Part shown: piece by piece, positions 1-9,206 of the stretch
How positions within the stretch are numbered: position 1 is the first letter of the stretch
Layout: every line of letters begins with the position of its first letter
Assembly (NCBI RefSeq): GCF_018595685.2
Contig: NZ_CP092334.1
Location: 90,001 to 154,000 of the forward strand
Source: Flavihumibacter rivuli
Lineage (GTDB): Bacteria; Bacteroidota; Bacteroidia; Chitinophagales; Chitinophagaceae
Direction of reading: 5' to 3'
DNA length: 64,000 nt
The notes under the pieces: generated by a model
What the model saw: the letters and a program-made list of their open reading frames with translations, nothing else
Told to the model about the DNA's origin: nothing
Databases searched by the model: none
Translations under genes and position numbers: made by a program

Positions 1-992
<992 letters not shown>

Positions 993-1090
993 TTTTTTAT
1001 TTCCTTGGAAATAAAATCCGATAGTTAGTCAAGGATTACAACTTCCCAATATGTTACCTTATTGATGAAGCAGAGCTGCTTCAACCTTCT

Positions 1091-1201
<111 letters not shown>

Positions 1202-1206
1202 TTCAT

Positions 1207-1243
1207 TAAAAAGCCTCATGACCACAATCGTGAGGCTTTTTTA
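1207..1243 (+). terminator. rRNA operon terminator
   Basis: Stem AAAAGCCTCA / TGAGGCTTTT with a short loop followed by a T-rich run, directly after 5S. Confidence 0.88.
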
Positions 1244-1359
1244 TTTATATTCCCTACCAGATTTGCATCCACCTAGTCATTCCAAAGCACCCTGCTTCCT
1301 CTTTTTTTCCTTACATACAACGACTCCCGGCTATTCGCGGTCATCCTATAAACCTTGTC

Positions 1360-1761
1360 ATGAGAATCATAGCATTTTTATTTGTAGGTCTCATCGCTAT
1401 AGCCTCCGGTTGTTCAAAGTCCGACACCTCGCCTGCCGCCGTTTACAACGGCTCCTATTCAGGTACCTTCCAAAGGATGAACTTACCTGGCGCCCCAATC
1501 GCAAACATTACCCTGAGTTTGAATTACCCCTCATTTACCGGCAGTTCCGATATAAGCCATTATCCCGCCATTGGCAAAGGACGGTTTACCCTTAAAAATG
1601 AAGCGCTCTTCTTTACCAATGAAAGCCCATGGACTGCCGACTTTGACTGGACCCTGATCCTGGACAAAGCTTACATTGACCAGGTAAAAGGGGACAGCCT
1701 GATCTTTACTAAAAGTTATGGTAATGGATGGGTGGATGTTTATAAGTTAAAAAAGGACTGA
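1360..1761 (+). CDS. small lipoprotein of unknown function
   Basis: 133 residues. The N-terminus is a lipoprotein signal: MR, a hydrophobic stretch to residue 16, then ASGC with the lipidated Cys at 18, followed by Ser/Asp/Thr linker residues. The mature part is short and beta-rich looking, with alternating hydrophobic residues and Gly turns (YNGSYSGTF near residue 29, GRFTL, GNGWVDVYKL at the end), consistent with a small beta-sandwich or lipocalin-like fold, although I recognise no family. It stands alone between the rRNA terminator and a DJ-1/PfpI gene. Being a Bacteroidota lipoprotein it probably sits in the periplasm or outer membrane. The overlapping frame at 1194-1595 is rejected because it lacks the signal peptide. 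Confidence 0.75.
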   Translation: MRIIAFLFVGLIAIASGCSKSDTSPAAVYNGSYSGTFQRMNLPGAPIANITLSLNYPSFTGSSDISHYPAIGKGRFTLKNEALFFTNESPWTADFDWTLILDKAYIDQVKGDSLIFTKSYGNGWVDVYKLKKD

Positions 1762-1864
1762 CAGCTCCCAATATCAGTTATCCGCTTGATCATGATCATG
1801 CACTCTGAGGAAGAGTAGTATTAGTTTTATTATATTACTTCATTCATTAACCTATTCCTTTTGT

Positions 1865-2443
1865 ATGGCTAAGAAAATACTCTTCCTCACCGGCGATTAT
1901 GCCGAGGATTATGAAACCATGGTTCCGTTCCAAATGCTCCTGATGGTAGGGCATGAAGTCCATGCTGTTTGTCCTGGTAAGAAAAAAGGCGATAAGATCC
2001 ATACTGCCATTCATGATTTCGAAGGCGCCCAGACGTACAGCGAAAAGCCGGGGCATATGTTCGAATTGAATTTTGCTTTTGATGAGGTGAGGTCTGAACA
2101 TTACGATGCCTTATGCATTGCGGGAGGAAGGGCTCCTGAGTACCTTCGGTTATACCCCAGCGTGATTGACCTTGTTATTGAATTCGCGGCAGCGGATAAA
2201 CCAATTGCTGCTGTTTGTCATGGCATCCAAATCCTTACAGCCGCCAATGTGGTCAAGGGCAGGAAATTGACGGCTTATCCTGCTGTTGGCCCTGAAGTTA
2301 CGCTTGCAGGTGGAACATATGTCCAGGTACCGGTCACTGACGTTGTAGTGGATGATAACCTGGTCACTGCCCCTGCCTGGCCTGCGCATCCCAAATGGAT
2401 AGCAGCTTTCTTAAAGGTATTAGGCACGCAGATCGTCCCTTGA
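1865..2443 (+). CDS. DJ-1/PfpI family protein
   Basis: 192 residues, full length for the class I glutamine amidotransferase-like PfpI/DJ-1 superfamily. The N-terminal Rossmann-type strand [15 protein letters not shown] carries the conserved Glu region. The nucleophile elbow AVCHGIQIL has Cys at about residue 118 followed by His, and the GGRAPEYLR segment around 86-94 matches the family's GG-x-P turn. Family members act as proteases, deglycases, chaperones or amidohydrolases, so the substrate cannot be deduced. It is a cytosolic single-gene unit followed by a terminator. Confidence 0.88.
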   Translation: MAKKILFLTGDYAEDYETMVPFQMLLMVGHEVHAVCPGKKKGDKIHTAIHDFEGAQTYSEKPGHMFELNFAFDEVRSEHYDALCIAGGRAPEYLRLYPSVIDLVIEFAAADKPIAAVCHGIQILTAANVVKGRKLTAYPAVGPEVTLAGGTYVQVPVTDVVVDDNLVTAPAWPAHPKWIAAFLKVLGTQIVP

Positions 2444-2468
2444 GGAAGACTTCCATGCAATCTTTTTA

Positions 2469-2493
2469 GGCCAATCTTTGATTGGTCTTTTTA
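2469..2493 (+). terminator. terminator after PfpI gene
   Basis: CCAATC TTT GATTGG hairpin followed by TCTTTTTATT, 28 bases after the stop codon. Confidence 0.7.
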
Positions 2494-2526
2494 TTTACGG
2501 ATATTTAAGTCAAATAAGAAAAGGAT

Positions 2527-3375
2527 TTGGTTAAAAGAGTAGCCCTGATCGCGAATCCCATTGCCGGTAACGGCAGGGGAATTAAGCTCGCAAGGAAGAT
2601 CATCCAGTACTTGCAAAAGAGAAGTATCCAGTTTGAACTTTTTGACCAGCAATGGCCTGGATCATTTACCAATTTTAGTGAAGTATGGGTTTGTGGTGGT
2701 GATGGTACACTCAATTATTTTATCAACAGGTACCCGGAGATAAATATTCCAATTGCCTTGTTCAAGGGGGGGACCGGTAACGATTTCGCCTGGCAGCTAT
2801 ATGGTAATATCCCATTGGAGGGTCAAATTAGCCTGGTATTGAATGCCAGCCCTAAAGCGATCGATGCTGGGGTATGCAATGGACAGTTGTTCCTTAATAC
2901 TTTCGGTGCGGGCTTTGACGGGTATACGCTTCAAATGATGAAAGCAATCCGGAGAATTGGCGGCTTTCTCGGGTATTACCTCGCTGTGATAAAGGGGATC
3001 CTTACGTTTAAAGAACCGGAATATGCCCTTTCGATCGATGGTGAAACCGAAGTGCATAAAAGGTATTTGATCTTAATGGTCAGTAATGCCCGCAGGACAG
3101 GTGGTGGTTTCATGGTCGCTCCTAAGGCCAGCATTACAGATGGCTACCTTGACCTCCTGACCTGTCTTCCCCTGCCCATAGTTAAACGATTATTGTTCCT
3201 GCCAAAAGTGGAAAATGGCAAACACCTCGGACTCCAGCCAGCGCGCCACCAATATATCAGGAGAATTACAATTTCCAGCAATCAACCAGTGCCTGCCCAA
3301 ATAGATGGTGAGTTGGTGTGGTCAGACCGTTTTGAAGTAAGTGTTCTTCCCAGGAGGTTTTCTTTCCTTTATTGA
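2527..3375 (+). CDS. diacylglycerol kinase-like lipid kinase
   Basis: 282 residues, start codon TTG preceded by AAGAAAAGGA; no in-frame ATG lies nearby upstream. The N-terminal catalytic domain shows the nucleotide-binding GNGRG loop at residues 14-18 and the diagnostic GGDGTLN motif near residue 59, followed by a GGTGNDFA loop near residue 83. The C-terminal half is the beta-sandwich typical of the YegS/DgkB/BmrU group, ending with the QIDGE motif. These enzymes phosphorylate diacylglycerol, sphingosine-like or related lipids at the inner membrane. Bacteroidota homologues are linked to sphingolipid or phospholipid turnover, but the exact substrate is not readable here. Alone between two terminators. 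Confidence 0.9.
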   Translation: MVKRVALIANPIAGNGRGIKLARKIIQYLQKRSIQFELFDQQWPGSFTNFSEVWVCGGDGTLNYFINRYPEINIPIALFKGGTGNDFAWQLYGNIPLEGQISLVLNASPKAIDAGVCNGQLFLNTFGAGFDGYTLQMMKAIRRIGGFLGYYLAVIKGILTFKEPEYALSIDGETEVHKRYLILMVSNARRTGGGFMVAPKASITDGYLDLLTCLPLPIVKRLLFLPKVENGKHLGLQPARHQYIRRITISSNQPVPAQIDGELVWSDRFEVSVLPRRFSFLY

Positions 3376-3454
3376 GTAGTTGAATTTAGAGTGAAATATA
3401 ACAGAGGATGTCTATGTATAAGAAGCATAAGTTGCTACTTCTTCAGCCATGGAA

Positions 3455-3486
3455 AATAAAAAAGGTCTGGATCGAGTCCAGACCTT
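3455..3486 (-). terminator. terminator of RRM gene
   Basis: Perfect 10-bp inverted repeat AAGGTCTGGA / TCCAGACCTT with a 5-base loop; on the minus strand it is followed by a T-run. Confidence 0.88.
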
Positions 3487-3510
3487 ATACTTAGGATTGT
3501 GTCGTTCAAA

Positions 3511-3921
3511 TTAATAATCGCGACCGCCACCACCGTAACCACCGCGGCTTCCGCCACCGTAGCCACCGCGGCTTCCACCGCCATAGCCGCCACCACCGCG
3601 GTTGCCACCACCGTAGCCACCACGGCCACCGCCGCCACCGAAGCTCTTCTTCTTGAATCCACCACCACCACCACCTTCGCGGGGTTGTGATTCATTCACT
3701 ACAATGTTACGGCCCATTACTTCTGTGCCATGAAGAGCAGCAATAGCCGCATTTCCAGCAGCACTGTCAGCCATCTCAACAAAACCAAAGCCTTTGCTAC
3801 GGTTGTTGTTGAATTTGTCGGTTACGATTTTTGCGGAAACCACTTCGCCATAAGGGGCAAACATTTCCTGCAGATCCTGCTCAGTCAAATCCCAACTGAG
3901 GTTGCCAACGTAAATGTTCAT
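3511..3921 (-). CDS. RRM-domain RNA-binding protein with Gly-rich tail
   Basis: 136 residues. Residues 1-80 form one RNA recognition motif: RNP2 is IYVGNL at 3-8 and RNP1 is KGFGFVEM near 44-51, with the helix DLQEMFAPYGEV between. Residues 84-136 are low-complexity Gly/Arg/Tyr repeats (GGYGGGSR type) like eukaryotic GRP/RGG proteins. Single-RRM proteins of this form are known in cyanobacteria and Bacteroidota, where they are often abundant and sometimes cold-induced. The likely role is binding mRNA as an RNA chaperone. A candidate promoter about 130 bases upstream implies a long 5' UTR, compatible with post-transcriptional control. Confidence 0.95.
   Translation of the reverse strand: MNIYVGNLSWDLTEQDLQEMFAPYGEVVSAKIVTDKFNNNRSKGFGFVEMADSAAGNAAIAALHGTEVMGRNIVVNESQPREGGGGGGFKKKSFGGGGGRGGYGGGNRGGGGYGGGSRGGYGGGSRGGYGGGGRDY
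3520..3655. repeat. imperfect tandem repeats encoding the Gly-rich tail
   Basis: On the plus strand the unit CCACCGTAGCCACCGCGGCTTC recurs imperfectly (core CCACCG..GCCACCGCGG), coding GGYGGGSRGG-type repeats. Such repeats are prone to slippage, so tail length may vary among strains. Confidence 0.8.
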
Positions 3922-4050
3922 TTTCTGATTTTTGTTTTTTTAAAAAAAATAAAGCCATAATGAACACAGTGAAACAAGAAACCAGAAATACATTTACTCG
4001 AAACGATCTGGGAAGCATGTGAAACTGTAAAGATCATTAAGGAACCAAAA

Positions 4051-4081
4051 CGAAGGTAAGGAAACATTATGAAATGTGCAA
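4051..4081 (-). promoter_or_regulatory. candidate promoter of the RRM gene
   Basis: Minus strand TACCTTCG (one mismatch to TAnnTTTG) at 4051-4058 with TTG at 4079-4081, spacer 20. It implies a leader of about 125 bases before the ATG at 3921. Confidence 0.45.
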
Positions 4082-4094
4082 TTCCCATAATGTA

Positions 4095-4122
4095 AAAACC
4101 CTACCAAAAGGTAGGGCTTTTA
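4095..4122 (-). terminator. terminator of the rpsF-rpsR-rplI operon
   Basis: CCCTACC AAAA GGTAGGG hairpin flanked by A-run/T-run, just beyond the rplI stop. Confidence 0.85.
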
Positions 4123-4144
4123 TAAGTATTTGAAAAACAATAAC

Positions 4145-4591
4145 TTATTCAGCTACTACTTCAAATTCAACTTCTGTGCTGTGGCCATTACCGAAGTCAA
4201 TTACTGCTTTGTACTGACCCAGTTCCTTCACCTCGTCAGCCAGTGTGATCCTTTTACGGTCAATTTCGTAACCCTTCTGCTCGCGGATAGCACGGGCAAT
4301 TTGCAGGGCGGTAACGCTACCAAAGATTTTGCCGCTGGTACCGGTCTTGGCACCCAGTTTCAGGGCACCTTCCTTCAGCTTGGCAATAACCTGGTTGATC
4401 TCAGCCAGCATCTTCTCTTCCTTCTTGCGCTTAACCTTCAACTTTTCTTCCAGTTGCTTCAGGTTAGAGGGAGAAGCCTCAATAGCCAATTTCTTGGGGA
4501 TGAGGTAATTACGAGCATAGCCATTCTTTACGGTTACCAGTTCATTGGCACCACCCAGATTGTCTACGTCTTGAATTAAAATTACTTGCAT
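4145..4591 (-). CDS. rplI: 50S ribosomal protein L9
   Basis: 148 residues, the normal length. The N-terminal domain shows the L9 signature (MQVILIQDVDNLGGANELVTVK, with the later NGYARNYLIPKKLA), then a long charged connecting helix at about 42-75, and the C-terminal domain ending in STEVEFEVV. It binds domain V of 23S rRNA at the base of the L1 stalk. It is the last gene of the minus-strand operon rpsF-rpsR-rplI, separated from rpsR by 76 bases. A terminator follows. Confidence 0.98.
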   Translation of the reverse strand: MQVILIQDVDNLGGANELVTVKNGYARNYLIPKKLAIEASPSNLKQLEEKLKVKRKKEEKMLAEINQVIAKLKEGALKLGAKTGTSGKIFGSVTALQIARAIREQKGYEIDRKRITLADEVKELGQYKAVIDFGNGHSTEVEFEVVAE

Positions 4592-4667
4592 TGTTTTGTT
4601 TTTTAAGTTCCCAAGAGCCCAGTTAGTGGTTACTAACTGTCTCCCCGTGTAGGGGGTTAGGGAGTGG

Positions 4668-4931
4668 TTACTTTAAAAGATCGGTTACGGCAGGAAGGAT
4701 AGCCATTTGACGGGCTTTCTTAACTGCTTCAGCCACTTTACGCTGGTATTTCAGGCTGTTACCTGTGATACGGCGGGGCAACAATTTACCCTGCTCGTTC
4801 AGGAACTTCTTGAGGAACTCAGCATCCTTGTAATCAACGTACTTGATACCGTACTTCTTGAAACGGCAGAATTTCTTCTGGCGCTTCTCGGTCTTAATGG
4901 CGGTCAGGTACTTAATTTCATTCTTTGCCAT
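4668..4931 (-). CDS. rpsR: 30S ribosomal protein S18
   Basis: 87 residues. The C-terminal signature is clear: [22 protein letters not shown] near 37-58 (split here as [11 protein letters not shown] and LLPRRITG) and the final basic helix [19 protein letters not shown]. Unlike Gram-positive forms, the N-terminus lacks zinc-binding cysteine pairs; a single Cys (KKFCRFKK) remains. It pairs with S6 on the 30S platform, in keeping with its position 2 bases after rpsF. Confidence 0.97.
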   Translation of the reverse strand: MAKNEIKYLTAIKTEKRQKKFCRFKKYGIKYVDYKDAEFLKKFLNEQGKLLPRRITGNSLKYQRKVAEAVKKARQMAILPAVTDLLK

Positions 4932-4933
4932 GA

Positions 4934-5287
4934 TTAACCCTCCACTTTTTCAGTTCCTGTAGGTACGCCACTTCTCTTTTTTGCATTGTACTCAACGGCG
5001 TATTTGTCGAGCACAGTGAACATGTGACGAAGTACTGATTCGTCACGCAACAGCTGAATTTTCAGCTTCTCATTGAAGTCGGATGGCGCTTTGTATTCCA
5101 TCACCCAGTAGATACCAGTGGTCTTCTTCTGGATGGGATACGCCAGTGATTTCAGTCCCCAGGGATTGGAGTAAACCAGTTCACCGCCGTTCTCGGTCAG
5201 CAAATCGGAGTACTTCTTCTGAGCAGCTTTGAAGTCTTCTTCGCTCAGAACAGGGGTAAAAATCACCATCAATTCGTAATTGTTCAT
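4934..5287 (-). CDS. rpsF: 30S ribosomal protein S6
   Basis: 117 residues from the ATG at 5287, which follows an AGGG element; a 13-residue upstream extension in the same frame is rejected because it overlaps the promoter and its leader, and because S6 proteins start with the [11 protein letters not shown] strand. The DESVLRHMF segment near residue 80 is typical. First gene of the S6-S18-L9 operon. S6 in many bacteria represses its own operon by binding the leader as an S6-S18 complex; the 35-base leader here is too short to judge. Confidence 0.97.
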   Translation of the reverse strand: MNNYELMVIFTPVLSEEDFKAAQKKYSDLLTENGGELVYSNPWGLKSLAYPIQKKTTGIYWVMEYKAPSDFNEKLKIQLLRDESVLRHMFTVLDKYAVEYNAKKRSGVPTGTEKVEG

Positions 5288-5323
5288 GATCCCTGTATTT
5301 TTAAAAAAATGAATAATGGGCTG

Positions 5324-5354
5324 CAAAGGTAAGGCACTTTGGGCGAAAAGCCAA
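5324..5354 (-). promoter_or_regulatory. promoter of rpsF operon
   Basis: Perfect minus-strand -7 box TACCTTTG at 5324-5331 and TTG at 5352-5354, spacer 20: the Bacteroidota housekeeping (sigma ABfr) pattern. Confidence 0.8.
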
Positions 5355-5625
5355 CCCCAATCGGGGATTTTTTACGATCTGCCGGGGACAGGGAAGATGA
5401 TGTCGGGGCTGATACTTCCCCTTATTCCGGGGATATATTACTATTGGATTGCAAATTAAGCTGTTAGGCCTGGAATTTCAAGGTGGGCATTATGGCAAGC
5501 CTAACTGACATTGATGGCATCTTCCACTGATTGCCTGTCAATATTTCCGTCCAGGGCCCCATGGCATCCACTTTGATTGACTTGCCCGGTGAAAATTGAA
5601 TTGCCTGAATCATTAAACTAGGATT
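5355..5625. other. intergenic region between rpsF and htpG
   Basis: About 270 bases with no supported gene. I see C/G-rich short inverted pieces around 5340-5425 (for example CCCCAATCGGGG at 5355-5366) but no convincing heat-shock element or CIRCE repeat upstream of htpG. A minus-strand open frame that starts inside htpG has no family features. Confidence 0.5.
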
Positions 5626-7464
5626 ATGCAAAAAGGAAGTATTAGGGTCCAAACGGAAAATATCTTTCCGATCATCAAGAAGTTCCTCTACAGTGAACAT
5701 GATATTTTTCTGAGGGAGTTGATCAGTAATGCAGTAGATGCTACCCAAAAACTCAAAACACTTTCCTCTATTGGCGAAGCGAAAGGAGAACTGGGCGACC
5801 TTTTCATTGAGGTTAAGATTGATGCTGCTGCCGGAACCCTGACCATTTCAGACCGGGGGGTGGGTATGACCGCTGAAGAAGTGGACAAGTATATCAACCA
5901 GGTTGCCTTTTCAGGAGCAGAAGAGTTTTTGCAAAAATACAAGGGGCAAAATGAGAATAATATCATCGGTCATTTTGGATTGGGATTCTATTCATCCTTC
6001 ATGGTGAGTAACAAGGTCGAGATCCTCACACAGAGTTTCAAGGATTCCCCCGCCGTTCGCTGGGAGTGCGATGGCAGTCCGGAATACACCCTGGAAGAGA
6101 CCCGGAAAGCGGAAAGGGGAACCGATATCATCCTTCATATCAATGATGAAAGCAAGGAGTTCCTCGAGCCGGAAAGGATCAGGGAAATCCTGAAGCGTTT
6201 CTGCAGGTTCCTGCCCGTGGTGATCAGGTTCGAAGGTGAACTGGTAAACAATACCAACCCTGTTTGGACCAGGAAGCCTTCTGAATTGACCAGCCAGGAT
6301 TACCAGGATTTTTACAAGGAACTGTATCCATTTAATGAACCACCCTTGTTCTGGATCCACCTGAATGTTGACTATCCGTTCAACCTTACCGGTGTATTGT
6401 ACTTCCCCAAGATCAAGCAGTCTTACGAGATCCAGAAGGATAGGATCCAGCTATACAGTAACCAGGTTTTTGTTACGGATGAAGTGAAGGATATCGTACC
6501 GGAATTCCTGATGTTGTTGCATGGGGTGATCGATAGCCCTGATATTCCGCTTAACGTTAGCCGTAGCTATTTACAGGGTGACCCGAATGTGAAAAAGATC
6601 AATAGCCATATTACAAAGAAGGTCGCTGATAAACTCGAAGAGATTTTCAATAAGGACAGGAAAGAATATGAAGGAAAATGGGAGAGCCTGGGCTTGTTTG
6701 TGAAGTATGGCATGATGACAGATGACAAGTTCCTGGAGAAGGCCAACCGCTTCCATATTATGCAGGAAGCCGGAAATGAGAACTTTTTTACACTGGAGGA
6801 GTACAGGCTGGCGACAGAATCACTGCAAAAGAACAAGGAGGGAAAGTTGGTGGTGCTCTATACCACAGATCCCGTTCAACAGGATGCCTACATAAAGGCA
6901 GCAACAGATAAGGGATACAGGGTGGTAAGGATGGAGACGCTGGTGGATGCAGCCTTTATCAACCAGATGGAGTTGAAATGGAATGATGTACAATTTACCA
7001 GGGTGGATAGTGATATAGCCGACAACCTGATCGATAAACAGGAAGCAGGCGGCTCAGTATTGAGCAAGGAGCAAGAGGAGCAATTGAAGAAGCTGTTTGA
7101 AAAGAGCGAAGAAAAACTGAATGTTACAGTGGAGGTGAAAGGACTGAGCCCTGATGCCCCACCTGTAGTGGCAACACGCCCTGAGTTCATGAGAAGGATG
7201 AAGGATATGGCAGCCGTGAGTGGTCCCATGGGAAGTTTTTACGCCAACATGCCCGATGAAGTTATCCTCACTATTAATGGCAACCACAGCGTATTCGGGC
7301 AGATCCTTAAACAGGATGAAGTTCGCCAGCAGTTGCTGACCAAAAATCTTGCAGATCTTGCACTGCTTTCACAAGGCTTGTTGAAGGGAGCGGCATTGAC
7401 CAGCTTTATTCAGCGGAGTGTGGAAATTATGGCTGGGGATAAGCAGGCGACAGTTGTTGAATAA
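5626..7464 (+). CDS. htpG: molecular chaperone HtpG (Hsp90)
   Basis: 612 residues, within the bacterial HtpG range. The GHKL ATPase domain shows ELISNAVDA near residues 32-40 (catalytic Glu and Mg-binding Asn), DRGVGMT near 77-83, and the lid/Gly-loop GHFGLGFYSSFMV near 113-125. The middle domain contains the conserved NVSRSYLQ and the catalytic-loop Arg region, and the C-terminal dimerisation domain ends at the stop without a eukaryotic MEEVD. The cytosolic ATP-dependent chaperone remodels client proteins together with DnaK. Single-gene unit, closed by a bidirectional terminator shared with recJ. Confidence 0.98.
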   Translation: MQKGSIRVQTENIFPIIKKFLYSEHDIFLRELISNAVDATQKLKTLSSIGEAKGELGDLFIEVKIDAAAGTLTISDRGVGMTAEEVDKYINQVAFSGAEEFLQKYKGQNENNIIGHFGLGFYSSFMVSNKVEILTQSFKDSPAVRWECDGSPEYTLEETRKAERGTDIILHINDESKEFLEPERIREILKRFCRFLPVVIRFEGELVNNTNPVWTRKPSELTSQDYQDFYKELYPFNEPPLFWIHLNVDYPFNLTGVLYFPKIKQSYEIQKDRIQLYSNQVFVTDEVKDIVPEFLMLLHGVIDSPDIPLNVSRSYLQGDPNVKKINSHITKKVADKLEEIFNKDRKEYEGKWESLGLFVKYGMMTDDKFLEKANRFHIMQEAGNENFFTLEEYRLATESLQKNKEGKLVVLYTTDPVQQDAYIKAATDKGYRVVRMETLVDAAFINQMELKWNDVQFTRVDSDIADNLIDKQEAGGSVLSKEQEEQLKKLFEKSEEKLNVTVEVKGLSPDAPPVVATRPEFMRRMKDMAAVSGPMGSFYANMPDEVILTINGNHSVFGQILKQDEVRQQLLTKNLADLALLSQGLLKGAALTSFIQRSVEIMAGDKQATVVE

Positions 7465-7468
7465 TTAA

Positions 7469-7498
7469 TAAAAAAGGCCCAGGTAATGGGCCTTTTTT
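7469..7498. terminator. bidirectional terminator between htpG and recJ
   Basis: AAAAAGGCCCA GGTAA TGGGCCTTTTTT; A-run on one side and T-run on the other serve both convergent genes. The recJ stop codon overlaps its edge. Confidence 0.9.
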
Positions 7499-9206
7499 AT
7501 TCGGAAGAACGTAGGTCGATCACCTTTATTTGGTACTGTGTTGTGTTGTTCCATTCATTTTCTTCAAGGGTAAAAACAATGTCGACCGGCTTTCCTGATT
7601 CAAGCAAATGGAATTTACCGGCCAGCCCAAAACCAATGCCGCTGGCATACGCATCTCCCTGCTTCAGGCTGAACTTGATATGCAGGTCTTTCACGACCTT
7701 GGACCTGCCGGTATCCCTAACCCCTTTTGCAAGAAATACAGGCCTGGCGTTGTCGGGTCCAAAGGGTTCCATCCTTTTGATGATATTGTAAAAACCAGGC
7801 CTAAGGTGCCTGAATTCCACTTCTGCATCTATCACAAGCTCTGGTATCAGTTGGTGGGGGGCAATGGTGGCAGCCACCACCTCTTCGAATTTCAGACTGA
7901 ATGCGTCAACATTATCGGGATGCAATGTCATTCCTGCCGCAGCAAAATGACCGCCATAGCCTAACAGGTGTTCCCTGCAGGCATGGATGGCCTCATAAAG
8001 GTTAAAGCCAGGGACACTTCTCGCACTTCCGGCAACGATTTCCCCGCTTCTTGTCAGGACCACCGTGGGCCTGTAATATTGGTCGATCAACCTGGAGGCG
8101 ACAATTCCCACCACCCCCTTGTGCCAATGAGGTTGGTAAACCACGGTTGATTTCCGGCCTTCCATTTCCTTTGAACTCCTGATAAGGTCCAGGGCTTCTT
8201 CGGTAATGCTAAAGTCTGCCTCTTTCCTATCGTCATTATGGGAATGGAGCACTTTGGCTAGTTCCATCGCTTTCCTGGGCTCATTTTCAATGAAGAGCTT
8301 TACAGCCAGCGAGGCGTCATCCATCCTGCCGGCAGCATTCACCCTGGGGGCGATCACGAAAACAAGGCTGTTGATGGTAAGCTGTTTGACCTTGATCTCG
8401 CTTTGCTCAATAAGGGCCTTGATCCCGGGTGAGGGATTTTCATTGACCTTCTTGATACCAAAATAGGCGAGAAGCCGGTTTTCCCCGGTGATGGGTACTA
8501 TGTCTGCAGCAATGGCTGTTGCCACCAGGTCCAGGAAGCACAAATAGTTTTCCTTATCCAGGGCTAATCTCTCACTAAGGGCATTGATCAGCTTGAAGCC
8601 GACCCCGGCACCACAAAGTTCTTTATACGGATAGGGACATTCCGGTTGTTTGGGGTTGAGGATAGCTACCGCCGGGGGCAGTTCCTCGTCAGGCAGGTGG
8701 TGGTCACAAACGATGAATTCGATACCCAGCGAGGCCGCATAGCGTATCAGTTCTACAGATTTGATGCCGCAGTCAAGGGAAATAATCAACGTGACATTAT
8801 TTTCCGAGGCGTGGTCGATGCCGGCCCTGGAAACCCCATAACCTTCCTTATAACGGTGTGGGATATAAAAGCTGACCAGTTCGGAAATATAGATCCTGGA
8901 AAGGAACTGGAACATGGAAGCTACTGCCGTTGTGCCATCCACATCATAATCACCGAAGACCATGATCCTTTCCTTCGATGCCATGGCAGCAATGATCCGG
9001 TCTACGGCTTTTTCCATATCCTTCATCAGCCAGGGGGAATGGAGTTCCCCAAGAGAGGGGTTGAAATAGGATTTCGCCGAGTCGAAGGTCCTTATCCCTC
9101 GCTGGACAAGGATCTTGCAGATCGCGGCATTGACCTTCAAGGCATCCTGGAGTGCGGTCACCTCATTCCCATCAGCACTCAACAACTTCCATCGCTTCTC
9201 CATCAC
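7497..9206 (-). CDS. recJ: single-stranded-DNA-specific exonuclease RecJ
   Basis: 569 residues. The DHH phosphoesterase core shows FGDYDVDGTTA near 83-93 (motif I), the SLDCGI motif near 142-149, and CDHHLPDEE near 165-173 that gives the family its name. The DHHA1 nucleic-acid-binding domain carries the GGHFAAAGMT motif near residue 420, followed by the OB-like C-terminal domain. RecJ degrades ssDNA 5' to 3' in RecF-pathway recombination, mismatch repair and base excision repair, with Mn/Mg in the active site. Its start codon directly abuts the stop of the upstream prenyl synthase gene, so the two are cotranscribed. Confidence 0.97.
   Translation of the reverse strand: MMEKRWKLLSADGNEVTALQDALKVNAAICKILVQRGIRTFDSAKSYFNPSLGELHSPWLMKDMEKAVDRIIAAMASKERIMVFGDYDVDGTTAVASMFQFLSRIYISELVSFYIPHRYKEGYGVSRAGIDHASENNVTLIISLDCGIKSVELIRYAASLGIEFIVCDHHLPDEELPPAVAILNPKQPECPYPYKELCGAGVGFKLINALSERLALDKENYLCFLDLVATAIAADIVPITGENRLLAYFGIKKVNENPSPGIKALIEQSEIKVKQLTINSLVFVIAPRVNAAGRMDDASLAVKLFIENEPRKAMELAKVLHSHNDDRKEADFSITEEALDLIRSSKEMEGRKSTVVYQPHWHKGVVGIVASRLIDQYYRPTVVLTRSGEIVAGSARSVPGFNLYEAIHACREHLLGYGGHFAAAGMTLHPDNVDAFSLKFEEVVAATIAPHQLIPELVIDAEVEFRHLRPGFYNIIKRMEPFGPDNARPVFLAKGVRDTGRSKVVKDLHIKFSLKQGDAYASGIGFGLAGKFHLLESGKPVDIVFTLEENEWNNTTQYQIKVIDLRSSE

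Noticed and set aside
3520-3655. Repeats considered as a CRISPR array
   Set aside because: Units are short, contiguous and in frame with the RRM tail; there are no unique spacers. No CRISPR array or cas gene was seen in the window.
3499-3690. 63-residue plus-strand Ala/Thr-rich open frame
   Set aside because: Antisense reading of the Gly-rich repeat tail of the RRM gene.
5464-5748. 94-residue minus-strand open frame over the htpG start
   Set aside because: Overlaps the conserved N-terminus of HtpG and has no signal, motif or plausible promoter.
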